Assembly (NCBI GenBank): GCA_022778585.1
Contig: JALFTI010000021.1
Coordinates: 124,001 to 188,000, forward strand
Source of the DNA: Pygmaiobacter massiliensis
GTDB lineage: Bacteria > Bacillota > Clostridia > Oscillospirales > Ruminococcaceae
DNA length: 64,000 nt
Direction of reading: 5' to 3'
Part shown: positions 10,756 through 21,593 of the stretch, in pieces
Numbering within the stretch: the first letter of the stretch is position 1
Layout: each line of letters opens with the position of its first letter
The notes under the pieces: generated by a model
Told to the model about the DNA's origin: nothing
What the model saw: only the letters and a program-made list of their open reading frames with translations
Databases searched by the model: none
Position numbers and translations under genes: made by a program

Positions 10756-13191
10756 TCAGCCCCCGTGTACCGGGCATACAGCCTCGGGCAGGGCATCAGC
10801 TTTATAGTAGCCCACCGCAGAAGGGCACCCATCCCCTGCCAAACTGCCCGAAACCGTGCAGTAGCGCTGCTGGGTCACCGTGTCGTCCACCGGGAAGGAA
10901 ATCGGCTCCAAATTTGCCTGTGCGGCGGCCATTACATTGCGCCAGGCCAGCGTGGGCGGGTGTGCATTGTAATTCACTGCAAGCGGCAGCGATTCGTCGT
11001 ACCCGTACCAGCTGGCGGTTACATAGTAGGGGGTCAGGCCAATAAACCAGTGGTCCTTATTGTCCGAAGTGGTGCCGGTTTTGCCCACCGAGTCCATGCT
11101 GCCCGGCACGCTGTAACCGGCGGCGGTGCCTTCGCCCACCATAACCTGGCGCAAAAGCCGGTTCATAATATAGGCGGTATCGGCAGAAATAACCTGTCGG
11201 CTTTCCACCTTGGGACTAAGCAGTTCGCTGCCGGTGGCACGCTGTACCGAGCTGTAGCAGTAGGGGGTGGTATACACCCCGCCCGAACCAAACATGGCAT
11301 AGGCGGCGGCCATTTCCAGCGGGCTGACCCCATAGGTGGAAGCACCCAAAATCATCGGGGCCGAGGCTTTGTCCTGGCTGGTAAAGCTGGTAATGCCCAG
11401 CTTTTGGGTGGTAAACCGGTAGATGGCGCTGACCCCTGCCTGTTCGCCCACCCGCACCGCAATGGTGTTGATGCTGCGAGCCAAAGCGTCCGCCACCAAA
11501 AGGTTTTCGCCGGAATAGGTTTTGGAAAAGTTTGCCGGCCAGTCTTTCAGTTCGCCGGTTTCTTCGTCCTCAATCTGGCGCACCGGCTCGTCCAAAAAGC
11601 TGGAAGACCAGGTGATCTGGTCCTTTTCCAGCGCCAGCACATATGCGCCGATGGGCTTCATGGTGCTGCCCACCTGCCGGGTGGCCTGGGTAGCGCGGTT
11701 ATAAGCGCGGCTGTGGTCCTTTTCGCCCAGGCCGCCCACCACCGCACAGATGCGCCCTTCATAGTCCAGGCTGACCATGGCGGCCTGCGGGTAAACGGTC
11801 ACCTGGCCGGTTACCGGGTTGCCCTCCTCATCGGTCAGCGGCTGTCCGGTCTCCTCGTCAGTCAGCTGGGCGGTAATCTGCTTGCCCGGCTGCGGGTAGA
11901 TCCAGGCCTGCTGCAGGGTGCGCTCCATGGCGCTTTGCAGTTCGGGCACCACGGTGGTGTAAATGCGCAGTCCGCCGTCATACAAAAGGCGGGAAGCTTC
12001 CGAACGGGAAAGGTTATACTGCTGGGAAAGGTCGGTGATAACCTCTTCCATTACCAGGTCGGTGAACCAGTCGGTGGGGGTTTCGTCCCGCTCGGGGTCG
12101 CTGTTGCCGGTGGTCACAAGCGGTTCGGCCACGGCGGCGTCGTGTGCGGTTTGGTCAATATAGCCTTCCGCCAGCATTTGGTCCAGCACATAGTTGCGCC
12201 GTTCCAGGTGCTCTTCGGGGTGGGTCTCCGGGTCGTACCGGGCCGGGCTGCGGGTTATGGCGGCCAGGCTGGCGCACTGGGCCAGCGAAAGCTCGGCAGG
12301 CGAACAGCCAAAAATTTTTTCGGCAGCGGCTCCCACCCCGGCGGTATTGCCGGTAAAGCTGATGGTGTTCAGGTAAGCGTCCAGAATAACATCCTTGTCG
12401 GAGCTTGCGTCCAGTCGGCAGGCACGGTAAATTTCGGTCACCTTGCGCAGGTAGCCGGAAAGCCCGGTCGACTCGTCCTCCCGTGTGAGGTTTTTGATCA
12501 GCTGCTGGTCAATGGTGGAGGCCCCCTGTTTTACCCCGCCCGGGTACCAGCCGGTAATGGCATGCACCCCCTCGTTAAAAATGGCAAACAGGGTGCGCTT
12601 CCAGTTTACCCCGTTGTGGCGGTAAAAGTCCTGGTCCTCCACCGCTATAAAAGCCTGTCGCAGCTGGTCGGGAATCTCGCTGGAAGGGGTATATACCTTG
12701 TTCTGGGTACATTGCAGGGTAGAGTATTCGGCAAAACTGCCATCCTGCGTTTGGTAGTATAAAATGGTTTCGGTTTTATAAGGAATTTGGTCCAAATCCA
12801 GCCAAAGGTCATCGTGGGCTGTGGCGGCGGCCAGGTAAATGCCAAGCCCTGCGGCCCCAACCAATACCAGGCTGACCGCTGCACACACAAGGTTCTGCCA
12901 CAGTTTGCGTCGTTTACGGCGCCTTTTTTTGCGAAAAATACCCCTTTGCCGGCTGCTGTCGGCCCCTTCGGCCCCGCTGGCCGAAAAAATGCGCTTTCTG
13001 CGTTTGGCGGCGGGAGAGACTTCGTTTTCCTCCGGGGGGCGCCGGCTTGTATCCGGCGCTTTTTGTGTGCCGTTTGCCTGGTAGGGGGAAGCAGACTTTG
13101 GGGCAGAAGGCTCGTCCAAAAGCTCAAAAATATCCTCGTCTGCGCTGTAAGGAAATGGTTGCGAATCTCGGTAGGGATGACGCGGCTGCAT
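10756..13191 (-). CDS. Class A penicillin-binding protein (transglycosylase/transpeptidase, PBP1A family)
   Basis: N-terminal TM, AVEDQDFYRHNGVNWKR and GGVKQGASTIDQQLIKNL (GT51), STMKP, SINT, KTGTTSDNKDHWFIG (transpeptidase). Confidence 0.95.
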   Translation of the reverse strand: MQPRHPYRDSQPFPYSADEDIFELLDEPSAPKSASPYQANGTQKAPDTSRRPPEENEVSPAAKRRKRIFSASGAEGADSSRQRGIFRKKRRRKRRKLWQNLVCAAVSLVLVGAAGLGIYLAAATAHDDLWLDLDQIPYKTETILYYQTQDGSFAEYSTLQCTQNKVYTPSSEIPDQLRQAFIAVEDQDFYRHNGVNWKRTLFAIFNEGVHAITGWYPGGVKQGASTIDQQLIKNLTREDESTGLSGYLRKVTEIYRACRLDASSDKDVILDAYLNTISFTGNTAGVGAAAEKIFGCSPAELSLAQCASLAAITRSPARYDPETHPEEHLERRNYVLDQMLAEGYIDQTAHDAAVAEPLVTTGNSDPERDETPTDWFTDLVMEEVITDLSQQYNLSRSEASRLLYDGGLRIYTTVVPELQSAMERTLQQAWIYPQPGKQITAQLTDEETGQPLTDEEGNPVTGQVTVYPQAAMVSLDYEGRICAVVGGLGEKDHSRAYNRATQATRQVGSTMKPIGAYVLALEKDQITWSSSFLDEPVRQIEDEETGELKDWPANFSKTYSGENLLVADALARSINTIAVRVGEQAGVSAIYRFTTQKLGITSFTSQDKASAPMILGASTYGVSPLEMAAAYAMFGSGGVYTTPYCYSSVQRATGSELLSPKVESRQVISADTAYIMNRLLRQVMVGEGTAAGYSVPGSMDSVGKTGTTSDNKDHWFIGLTPYYVTASWYGYDESLPLAVNYNAHPPTLAWRNVMAAAQANLEPISFPVDDTVTQQRYCTVSGSLAGDGCPSAVGYYKADALPEAVCPVHGG

Positions 13192-13561
13192 GCAAAACCT
13201 CCTTTCCGGCCCTGGCAAAAACAATAAAGCGGCAAAAAATACCGGCCAGTGCTTTGCAGAACCTTTTTAAACAAAAGTTATCATACCACAGTATAAAACG
13301 AAATGTGTGACAGAAACATGTCGGGCAAAAACGAAAAAGTACACATCCCTCAAGGAAAGCCGGCACTAAAGCGTACCGGAGAATATGGAAAGCAAAGCGG
13401 CAGATGGTGCTTTGTGCCCCCAAAACGGCAATATACTTTAAAATGTCCCAAAACGCCCCAAAAGCAAAAGGCGCAGCAATGGTTAACGCCCTTTGCCGGG
13501 GCAGCGGGCATTTTTGCCTAAAAAGCAGCTGCACATTTAGCATGTGCAGGCGGTAGGGGGG

Positions 13562-14155
13562 TTACAGCTCAATGCTTTCGCCCGGGCGCAAAAGCACCCG
13601 GCCCTTAGCCGAAAAACGGCTGGCAACCTGTTCGGAATAAAGGCTTCCCGGCATGGTGTGAATGGGCACCGTGTGTACAGCGCCAATCAGCTGTGCGCAG
13701 CGCGAAGCCTCGCAGAGGTCCATGTTGTATACGCCGTCGCAGGGCAGAAAAGCCCAGTCGATCTGCCGCTGGGACAGCACCTGCTGCATATAGGGCACAA
13801 ACGAAGTATCCCCCGCTGCGTAGAGGGTTTTGCCATCTACTGTAAGCAGAAACCCCACACACTGGTCAACCGGGTGGTTTTGGTTTGCCGCAGGGGTGGC
13901 CTCAATTTTTACACCTAAAACCTCTTTGCACTGGTACTGGCCGTTTTTCAGCATATCGCTTGCGCGCAGCACGGTGGCATTGGGGGCAAGGGTCAGCTTG
14001 TCCAGGGCGTTGTGGTCGTAATGCTCGTGGGTGATCAGCACCAGATCGGCCGCCGGCTCGTACCCCGAACCGGCATAGGGGTCCAAATACAATACCGTGC
14101 CGCTATGGGTGGTAATGCGCAGGCTGCCGTGACCGTTGTAATATAAAGTAGCCAT
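13562..14155 (-). CDS. MBL-fold metallo-hydrolase
   Basis: MATLYYNGHGSLRITTHSGTVLYLDPYAG...THEHYDHNALDKL; GDTSFVPYMQQ; UlaG-like architecture. Confidence 0.85.
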   Translation of the reverse strand: MATLYYNGHGSLRITTHSGTVLYLDPYAGSGYEPAADLVLITHEHYDHNALDKLTLAPNATVLRASDMLKNGQYQCKEVLGVKIEATPAANQNHPVDQCVGFLLTVDGKTLYAAGDTSFVPYMQQVLSQRQIDWAFLPCDGVYNMDLCEASRCAQLIGAVHTVPIHTMPGSLYSEQVASRFSAKGRVLLRPGESIEL

Positions 14156-14543
14156 AAGGTTTACACTTGCCTTTCTGCCAGCCGGGGGCGGCGTTTGCTT
14201 TTTGGTGTATTGTACCACACCGCGCTTTTTCGGGCAAACGCCGGCTGTACGGTGCTGCACTTTGCTAAAAACGCTTTTTGTTCCTGTTAAAAGCATGCGC
14301 AAAAGGGCCGCTTGTCAGCCATTTTTTCACCTTTTGGCGCGTTTACAAACTCAAATAGGTATGGTATAATAACAAATATTATCCGCCCGGGCTTGGGCGG
14401 CAAGCTTGCCGGCGGGGCGGTTTGGTTCCCGTTTTCGGCGGCGTTGGGGTGTTCCGGCCTTTAGCGGTAAATTGAGCGCTCTTGCCGAACGCTGAATTTA
14501 TTGCTAAAACCGGTATGCCCACAAAAAATCAGGAGGCATTTTA

Positions 14544-16694
14544 ATGGTAGCAGAATTTACTTCCCGCAGAGAAACCTTCCCCAATTTCCGCGAATGGAAG
14601 ACCGAGCTGGCCGGCCGCCCGCTGGTGGTGGAAACCGGCAAAATGTGCGGCCTTGCAAACGGCAGCTGCCTGGTGCGGTATGGCGAAACTGCCGTGCTGT
14701 GCAATGTAACCATGAGCGAAAAGCCCCGGGAGGGCATTGACTTTTTCCCACTTTCGGTGGATTTTGAAGAAAAGCTTTACGCGGTGGGCCGCATTCCCGG
14801 CAGCTTTATGCGCCGGGAGGGCCGTCCCGGCGAAAAGGCCATTTTGAACAGCCGCGTGGTGGACCGTCCCATCCGTCCGCTCTTCCCCAAAACCATGCGC
14901 AACGATGTTTCGGTGGTTATGACGGTTATGAGCGTGGACCAGGACTGCAGCCCCGAGGTTGCGGGCATTATTGGTACTTCCATCGCCTTGTCCATTTCGG
15001 ATATTCCCTGGAAGGGCCCCATTGCCGGCGTGTTTATGGGCCTTGTGGACGGCCAGCTGGTGGTGAACCCCACCCAGGCCCAGCGCGAGGTGAGCGATCT
15101 GCAGCTGACCGTTGCCGCCAGCATGGACAAGATTGTTATGATTGAGGCCGGCGCCAACGAGGTGGACGAGGAGACCATGCTTTCGGCCATTGATGTGGCC
15201 CATGTGGAATGCCGCAAACTGATTGAGTTTATTGACGGCATTGTTGCAGTGATTGGCAAGCCGAAAAAGCAGTTTGAAAGCGTGGACCTGGATGCCGAGC
15301 TGCTCGCCGAGGTGAAGCGGGACTATTTGGACGACTTTAAAGCTGCCATGGATACCGACGACAAGAATGTGCGGGACGAGCGGCTTTTGCCCATTCGCGA
15401 AAAGCTGGAAGAGCGTTACCTGGAGCAGTGGGGCGCCGACACCATTGAACAGCTGATGTACAAAATGCAGAAGTTTGTGGTGCGCCGCTGGCTTTTGGAC
15501 GAAGGCAAGCGTGTGGACGGCCGCGGCATTAACGAAATTCGCCCGCTGGCCGCCGAAGTGGGGCTTCTGCCCCGGGCCCATGGCAGCGGTATGTTCACCC
15601 GCGGCCAGACCCAGGTGCTGACGGTGGCAACCCTTTCCAACACCCGGGACGCCCAGATTATTGACGATATCAGCACCGAAGAGACCAAGCGGTACATGCA
15701 CCACTACAACTTCCCGCCCTATTCGGTGGGCGAGGCCCGCGGCCTGCGCAGCCCCGGCCGTCGAGAGATTGGCCACGGTGCCCTGGCCGAGCGTGCGCTT
15801 TTGCCGGTACTGCCCAGCGAGGACGAGTTCCCGTATACCATTCGTCTGGTGTCGGAGGTGCTTTCCTCCAACGGTTCCACCAGCCAGGCTTCCATCTGCG
15901 GTTCCACTCTGGCGCTTATGGATGCTGGTGTTCCCATTAAAGCACCGGTTGCCGGCATCTCCTGCGGGCTTATCACCGAAGGGGACCGCTGGATGACCAT
16001 GCTGGATATTCAGGGGGTAGAGGACTTCCACGGCGATATGGACTTTAAGGTGGGCGGCACCCACAAGGGTATTACCGCCATCCAGATGGACATGAAGGTG
16101 GACGGCCTGACCCGCGAAATTATTGCCGATGCGTTTGAAAAGTGCCGCAAGGCCCGCATTTACATTCTGGATGAAATTATGCTGCCGGTTATTCCCGAAC
16201 CGCGCAAGCAGCTGTCCAAGTATGCCCCCAAAATGATCAGCTTTATGATCGATGTGGACAAGATCCGCGATGTGATCGGCAAGGGCGGCAAGGTGATTCA
16301 GGACATTTGCGCCAAGTGCAACTGCAAGATTGATGTGGAGGAGAACGGCCGGGTTTGCATTACCGCGGTGGACCGGGACGATTTGAACCGCGCCGCCTCC
16401 ATTGTGAAACTGATTGTGGAGGACCCCGAAGTGGGCGCCATCTATAAGGGCCGTGTTACCCGGCTGATGAACTTTGGCGCCTTTGTGGAGATTGCTCCGG
16501 GCAAGGAAGGGCTTGTGCATATCTCCAAGCTGGACCAGACCCGTGTGGAGCGGGTGGAGGATGTGGTCGCTGTGGGCGACGAGATTCTGGTCAAGGTGAT
16601 TCCCTATGACCAGCAGGGCCGGCTGAATTTGTCCCGCAAGGACGCTTTGGCTGACCTGGCTGCCCGCAAGGCCGCCAAGGAACAGGGCGAATAA
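14544..16694 (+). CDS. pnp: Polyribonucleotide nucleotidyltransferase (PNPase)
   Basis: 716 aa; duplicated RNase PH domains, KH (VIGKGGKVIQDI) and S1 (GRVTRLMNFGAFVEIAPGKEGLVHIS) domains. Confidence 0.98.
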   Translation: MVAEFTSRRETFPNFREWKTELAGRPLVVETGKMCGLANGSCLVRYGETAVLCNVTMSEKPREGIDFFPLSVDFEEKLYAVGRIPGSFMRREGRPGEKAILNSRVVDRPIRPLFPKTMRNDVSVVMTVMSVDQDCSPEVAGIIGTSIALSISDIPWKGPIAGVFMGLVDGQLVVNPTQAQREVSDLQLTVAASMDKIVMIEAGANEVDEETMLSAIDVAHVECRKLIEFIDGIVAVIGKPKKQFESVDLDAELLAEVKRDYLDDFKAAMDTDDKNVRDERLLPIREKLEERYLEQWGADTIEQLMYKMQKFVVRRWLLDEGKRVDGRGINEIRPLAAEVGLLPRAHGSGMFTRGQTQVLTVATLSNTRDAQIIDDISTEETKRYMHHYNFPPYSVGEARGLRSPGRREIGHGALAERALLPVLPSEDEFPYTIRLVSEVLSSNGSTSQASICGSTLALMDAGVPIKAPVAGISCGLITEGDRWMTMLDIQGVEDFHGDMDFKVGGTHKGITAIQMDMKVDGLTREIIADAFEKCRKARIYILDEIMLPVIPEPRKQLSKYAPKMISFMIDVDKIRDVIGKGGKVIQDICAKCNCKIDVEENGRVCITAVDRDDLNRAASIVKLIVEDPEVGAIYKGRVTRLMNFGAFVEIAPGKEGLVHISKLDQTRVERVEDVVAVGDEILVKVIPYDQQGRLNLSRKDALADLAARKAAKEQGE

Positions 16695-16715
16695 TTCTTC
16701 GTTTTAGGAAAAAAC

Positions 16716-16759
16716 AAAAAGGGCCGGCCTTTGTGTAAAGCAAAGGCCGGCCCTTTTGC
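16716..16759 (+). terminator. Rho-independent terminator of pnp
   Basis: AAAAAGGGCCGGCCTTTGTGTAAAGCAAAGGCCGGCCCTTTT. Confidence 0.9.
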
Positions 16760-16982
16760 TTTGGAAGAGGGGAAAGTGCAGTGGTGCTGTTAGGGGCCGG
16801 CGAAAAAAACAGCAAAACCCTGCAAAAAAAGCTTGCGTTTTGTAATACCTTGTAGTATATAATAATGTTACGCTTTAGCCGGCATATCGGTTTCAGTGGC
16901 CTTCGAATAAAACGGCGCAGTTTGGCAGATGCGGCATACTGCAGGGCCGCCCAACCGTTTGACAGGTAAAAATGCGGGAGAA

Positions 16983-17925
16983 ATGAAGATGCTTCTTTAC
17001 AGATCGACCGTTGTGGAAGCGACAAATAAGGAGATAGAGCCGCTTTTAAAGCAGATGGTGCGCACAGCGCTGGAAAAACAAATTGGGCCCGACTGGTACG
17101 AACAGCGCGGCAAGCAGGTTATGCAGAGGTACCGGTACTATAAAAAGTTTTGCAAAAAATGGAAGATGGTCTTTCCAGCATAGAAGCTATGGACCTGACA
17201 TCCCTTTTGTTTTTGCTGTTTCCCTATGAGGACAAACCCGGCAATGCCGCCCCAAAAGGGGAAGACCAGCAGCAAGCCGGCAAGCTGCCGGAGGGTTTGA
17301 TCAACGAGGTTGCGCAGTATTACAACTGGGACGCCGAGCAGATAGCAGGGCTGGAAAGGGTGCGCCAGATCCGCAATAATGCCACCCACGACGACTGTGA
17401 TGAGAACAGCAGCTTTTCTCAGCAGGAGATCAACTCCGGCAAGCAGGAAAAGCGTTGGCTTCGCCAGTTGGAGCAGAAGATTCAAAAAATCAAGCCTTCT
17501 TTTTCGCTGCAGCGCTACCAGGAGAAGCTGCTGGAAGAGATTTGCCAGCTGGCGCCGGAGGCAGCTAGCCCCTTTGACGATTTGAAGCTGCAGAACGAAA
17601 GAATTCGGGCCAAGTGCCAAAAAATTTGGAAGATGGAGCTGCTGCATGCCCCGCTGGGCGAGCCGCTTTCGGGCGCGGTACCCTGGGCCGTTGCAACACA
17701 GGAATTACAGGAAATGCCCTGGCCTTCGCAGCAAGTGCAGCAGGGCGCACGGCAGCTTATACCCAGCCGGTTTCCCATACCCAGCCCGCAGCGGAACGGG
17801 GGCCGTCCTTTGGCAGTGTTGCGCCCAGCACCAGCGACCGGGTAAACGATACCATAAGCAACGCAGCCGAGGGCTTGGCCGACGGAATGAGCCGCTTGTT
17901 TGGATGGCTGAATAGGAGGCAGTGA
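16983..17925 (+). pseudogene. SWT1-like HEPN-domain protein, disrupted by at least two -1 frameshifts
   Basis: Collinear pieces in three frames (16983-17183; 17150-17845; last part of the 17614-17925 ORF). Splicing them gives one continuous protein with EKQIGPDWYEQR..., DLTSLLFLLF and an R-x4-H motif (RNNATH). Confidence 0.7.
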
Positions 17926-17930
17926 GGAAT

Positions 17931-20610
17931 ATGATGGACCAAAAAACAAACCCGGCCGAATTTCAGTCGATTCAAAAGCTGCGGGAAAGCGCCCCAAGTG
18001 CAGGCTATGCGGCCTGGTACCATTTGGCACAGGCTTATTACACCGGCGAAAATGCCCCCAAGGACCTGGAGGAAGCTGCCTTTTGGCACTGGCGGCAGCC
18101 AGCGAGCCGGGAGAATGGCAGCAGCAGGGCCGTCAACTGATTGGCCAGATTCGCCGCCAGCTGTTTTCGGGCGATGTTATGCAAAAAGCTGCCCAGTACG
18201 ATTCCGAAGGCCGGTTTGAGGAGTCGTTTGAAATTTATTTGGCCCAGACCCAGCAGGAAAATGTGCAGGCCATGAATGCGCTTTCTGTTTGCTACGAACT
18301 GGGCGTGGGCGTGGAAGAAAACGCCCAGAAAGCGTTTTTTGGGCTGAAGCAGGCGGCTGAAAACGGGCTTTCGTATGCCTATTACCCGCTGGCATACCGT
18401 TATTATATCAGCGATGGCACAAAGCCCAACCGGGAAAAAGCCATTTATTGGGCACAGAAGGCAGCCTGCCTGGAAAATGCCAGCACACAGGATGCTTGCA
18501 CCCTGTTAGAGAAACTGCAGCAGACCACAGAGGATAATTTGTGGATGACCTATGCTGCTAAATGCGAAGAGCAGCCTGAAAAACAGACAGAGGCCTTTCA
18601 AATTTACCAAAAGCTGGCGCAGGCTAAAAACCCCGAGGCGATGTACTGGCTGTCTTACTGGTATCAGGAAGGCTGCGGCACCGAACAAAATCCGATTGAA
18701 GCGATGCGGTGGCTGAACTGTGCGGCCGAAAATGGGGAACAGCTGGCCTATTACCCACTGGCCTGGCTGTATGCGAATGCCGACGCAGCCCAACAGGACC
18801 TGCAAAAAGCTTTGTACTGGGCTGAAAAAGCGGCCTGCGTGGAAGGAGAAAACAAGAAGATGCCTGTGCGCTTTTAAAGCAGCTGCGTCAGCAGACAGCA
18901 CAAAAAGAGCAGCAGCCAACGCCAACACAGGAGGTGCAGCCGCCGGTACAGAAAGACCAGCAGCCTGCACAGCAAGCGCAGCAGCCGGCAGCTGGCCATT
19001 GTGCGGCTGCTTTGCAGCCAAAAAAGCAGCCGGTGGCGAAGGAACAGCCCGCGCAACAAACGCCGCAGCAGCTGGCCCAGCAGTTTGCTCAGCTGCAGCA
19101 GCAGGCCCAGCAGGGGGATGCACAGGCCATGTATGAGCTTTCCGTCTGCTATGTCAAAGGGTCGGGAACTGAGCTGGACAGACAAAAGGCCGCACAATGG
19201 TGTAAAAAAGCAGCGGAATAGGGCTTTGAAAAGGCCTTTTTGTCCATGGCGTATCGGTACTTTAACGGTGACGGTATAGGACACAATTTTGTACAGTCGG
19301 AATACTGGGCGCAAAAGGCCGCACAGGTTGAAAACGAAAACCAGGCTGCCGCCAAACGGCTTGTAGAAATTTTGCAACAGCGCAAAGCGCAGGCAAAGCC
19401 GCAGAACAAGGCGCCGGTAAGCACAGCCCAAAACCGAACAAATGCCAATACGGAAAACCGCGGGTTGCAGCTTTACCGCGCAGGCCGCTGTGCCCAGGCC
19501 CTGCCGGTTTTGCTGGCCGAGGCCCAGCAGGGAAATGTGCAGTCGCTTTATTATGCGGCGCTGTGCCAGTTGGAAGCAACGGAACCTCAATATAATCCGC
19601 ACCAGGCTTTTGCTTTGCTGCAGCAGGCGGCCGAGCAGGGGGTTATACAGGCATATTGCCATTTGGCGCGGTTTTACTACCAGGGCGTGGTGGTGGAACA
19701 GGACCTGGACCAGGCCTATAACCTGGCCAGCCTGGCCGTGCGCCAGCCGAACCTGCTGCGTCAGCAAGCCTGGATTTTGATGCAGAAGATTGTTTGGCAG
19801 CAGAAGGGGCAGCAGATTGATCTTTCCCAGGCGGCGCAAAAAGATTATTCCGACGGCTTTATTTTGTACCCAAAAAAGCAGTATTTTCAGGCATTGCCGC
19901 TTTTGGAGAGTGCTGCCAGAGCGGGACATGCCGGGGCGCTTTACCAAATTGGCATGGCCTACCTGGACGGAAACGGGGTTGCACAAAATTATGCCAATGC
20001 CAGCCGCTTTTTGCAGGAAGCTGCTCTGCGCGGCAGCTGGGATGCTTTGCAGGCCTTGTTCACACGGATGATAGGTTCCGTTACAATGCTGCCGTTTAAG
20101 CTGTGTGCCCAGCTTAGCAAAATGCCCCAGTGCGAAAATGTTTACCAGGCAGGTTTGGAAAATTGGCTTACACAGCTGCGCAGTAAACAGCCCAGCAGGG
20201 TAAGACCATTTTGCACCGACGCCAGCAACGCCATGCTGCAGGCAATGGAAATTCGGAAAAAACCCAAGCGGATGTCTGTGCCAAGCGGAGAGAAGTCTCA
20301 TTTAATTGATACCCAGGGCAACTGGGAGGCAGGCGAATGCTTTTTGCGGGCCGGCGCATTCGGCGACGCAGACGGCTTTTGCGGCTACGCTGAAATTTTG
20401 AACCAAAGTTCGGACCCAAAATCCAGGGAACAGGCAGTTTATTACTATAAGCTGGCGGCCTATTTGGGCCATTCCTATGCCATGTACCGGCTGGGGCAGC
20501 ACTATGAAGCAAAAGACCAGCAAGCTGCCAGAGCCTGTTACCGCGCAGCGGCAAAATGGGGATACCAGCCGGCCCAAATGTGGTGCAGGCAGTATGGGCA
20601 GGATTTTTAA
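17931..20610 (+). pseudogene. Long Sel1-like (TPR-type) repeat protein, disrupted by two -1 frameshifts and one in-frame TAG
   Basis: Collinear pieces 17931-18140, 18083-18877, and one frame from about 18856 to 20610 interrupted only by TAG at 19219-19221; repeated A-x-Y-x-L-x(3)-Y-x(2)-G-x-G Sel1 pattern throughout. Confidence 0.8.
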
Positions 20611-20688
20611 AGCATTTAAAGCGGCATGAAATATGGCGTTTGCCTCTGTGGTCCAATGTGGCCCAATTTGGAAAGGAGAGTGTGTGCT

Positions 20689-21066
20689 GTGGTTCCCATG
20701 CACCCGCACCATGCGCTGTGCGCGCTGTTTTTTGAGGGAAAAGGGTACAGCGATATCTTTACCGAGCACCTGGCCCTGATGCTGGATGGCCTGGCCGCAA
20801 AAGACCGCCCGGTTACGCTGACCCTGGGGGCGGATTTGATCTGCGGCCCCTGCCCCCATAACCAGCCTTCCGGCTGCGAATCGCAGGAGAAGGTGGCCCG
20901 GTATGACCGGCAGGTGCTTTGCCTGTGCGGGCTGCAGGAAGGGGATACCCTGCCCTGGAGCCAGCTAGAGCAGCTTTGCCTGGAAAAAATTGTAAGGCCC
21001 GGGCGGCTTGTGCAGGTATGCCCGGACTGTGCCTGGGCGGATATTTGCCAAAAAAAGCAGCTTTGA
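20689..21066 (+). CDS. DUF1284-like protein (cysteine-rich)
   Basis: HPHHALCALFFEGKGYS...CGPCPHN...VCPDCAWADIC; AAGGAG upstream of GTG 20689; start could be ATG 20698. Confidence 0.7.
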   Translation: MVPMHPHHALCALFFEGKGYSDIFTEHLALMLDGLAAKDRPVTLTLGADLICGPCPHNQPSGCESQEKVARYDRQVLCLCGLQEGDTLPWSQLEQLCLEKIVRPGRLVQVCPDCAWADICQKKQL

Positions 21067-21239
21067 CCCGTTTTAAAAGGCACCAAAAAACGATTTGTGG
21101 TCTTTTAGCTTCGGCTTTTGGGCCGGAAAAAGGTGCATGCTGCTGCGTTGGCTTTTTGTGCAGATGAAGCTGGTGCAAAAAACAGCGATTGTGTAAAAAT
21201 AGCAGTTGGGCCCAGTTTTTGGGCGCACAAGCAGGTTGA

Positions 21240-21277
21240 AAGGGCAAAGCAGGCCGCAAGGGCCGGCTTTGCCCTTT
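21240..21277 (+). terminator. Rho-independent terminator
   Basis: AAGGGCAAAGCAGGCCGCAAGGGCCGGCTTTGCCCTTTTTT. Confidence 0.75.
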
Positions 21278-21593
21278 TTTGCATTTTACGCAGATGGACG
21301 GCTTTGCCTTAAAAGGTTTGGCTTTTGTAAAGGTACAGCAAAAGAGGGCCTGGGCCACAGCGCAAAACCGCATACCGGCACTTTGCGCTGTACATGTTGG
21401 CCCCCAATACTAAAATTTTTGTTTAGCGGTACTGGCTTTTTAGCTGTTTTGATTTGCATTTTGCCCAAAGCGGGAGGTGCCCCCCCTTTACAGCCGCCAA
21501 AAATGCGATATAATAAATTTGCAAGGACCATATAGAACAAAATAGTACCTTAGCATACCAATGTGAGGCACAGTAAGGAAAGGACGAAAGCAT

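Noticed and set aside
10765-12762. 665-aa plus-strand ORF opposite the class A PBP
   Set aside because: Shadow ORF on the complement of a clearly recognised PBP
14541-16520. 659-aa minus-strand ORF opposite pnp
   Set aside because: Antisense mirror of the well-supported pnp reading frame; His/Gly/Asn-rich composition typical of codon-bias shadow ORFs
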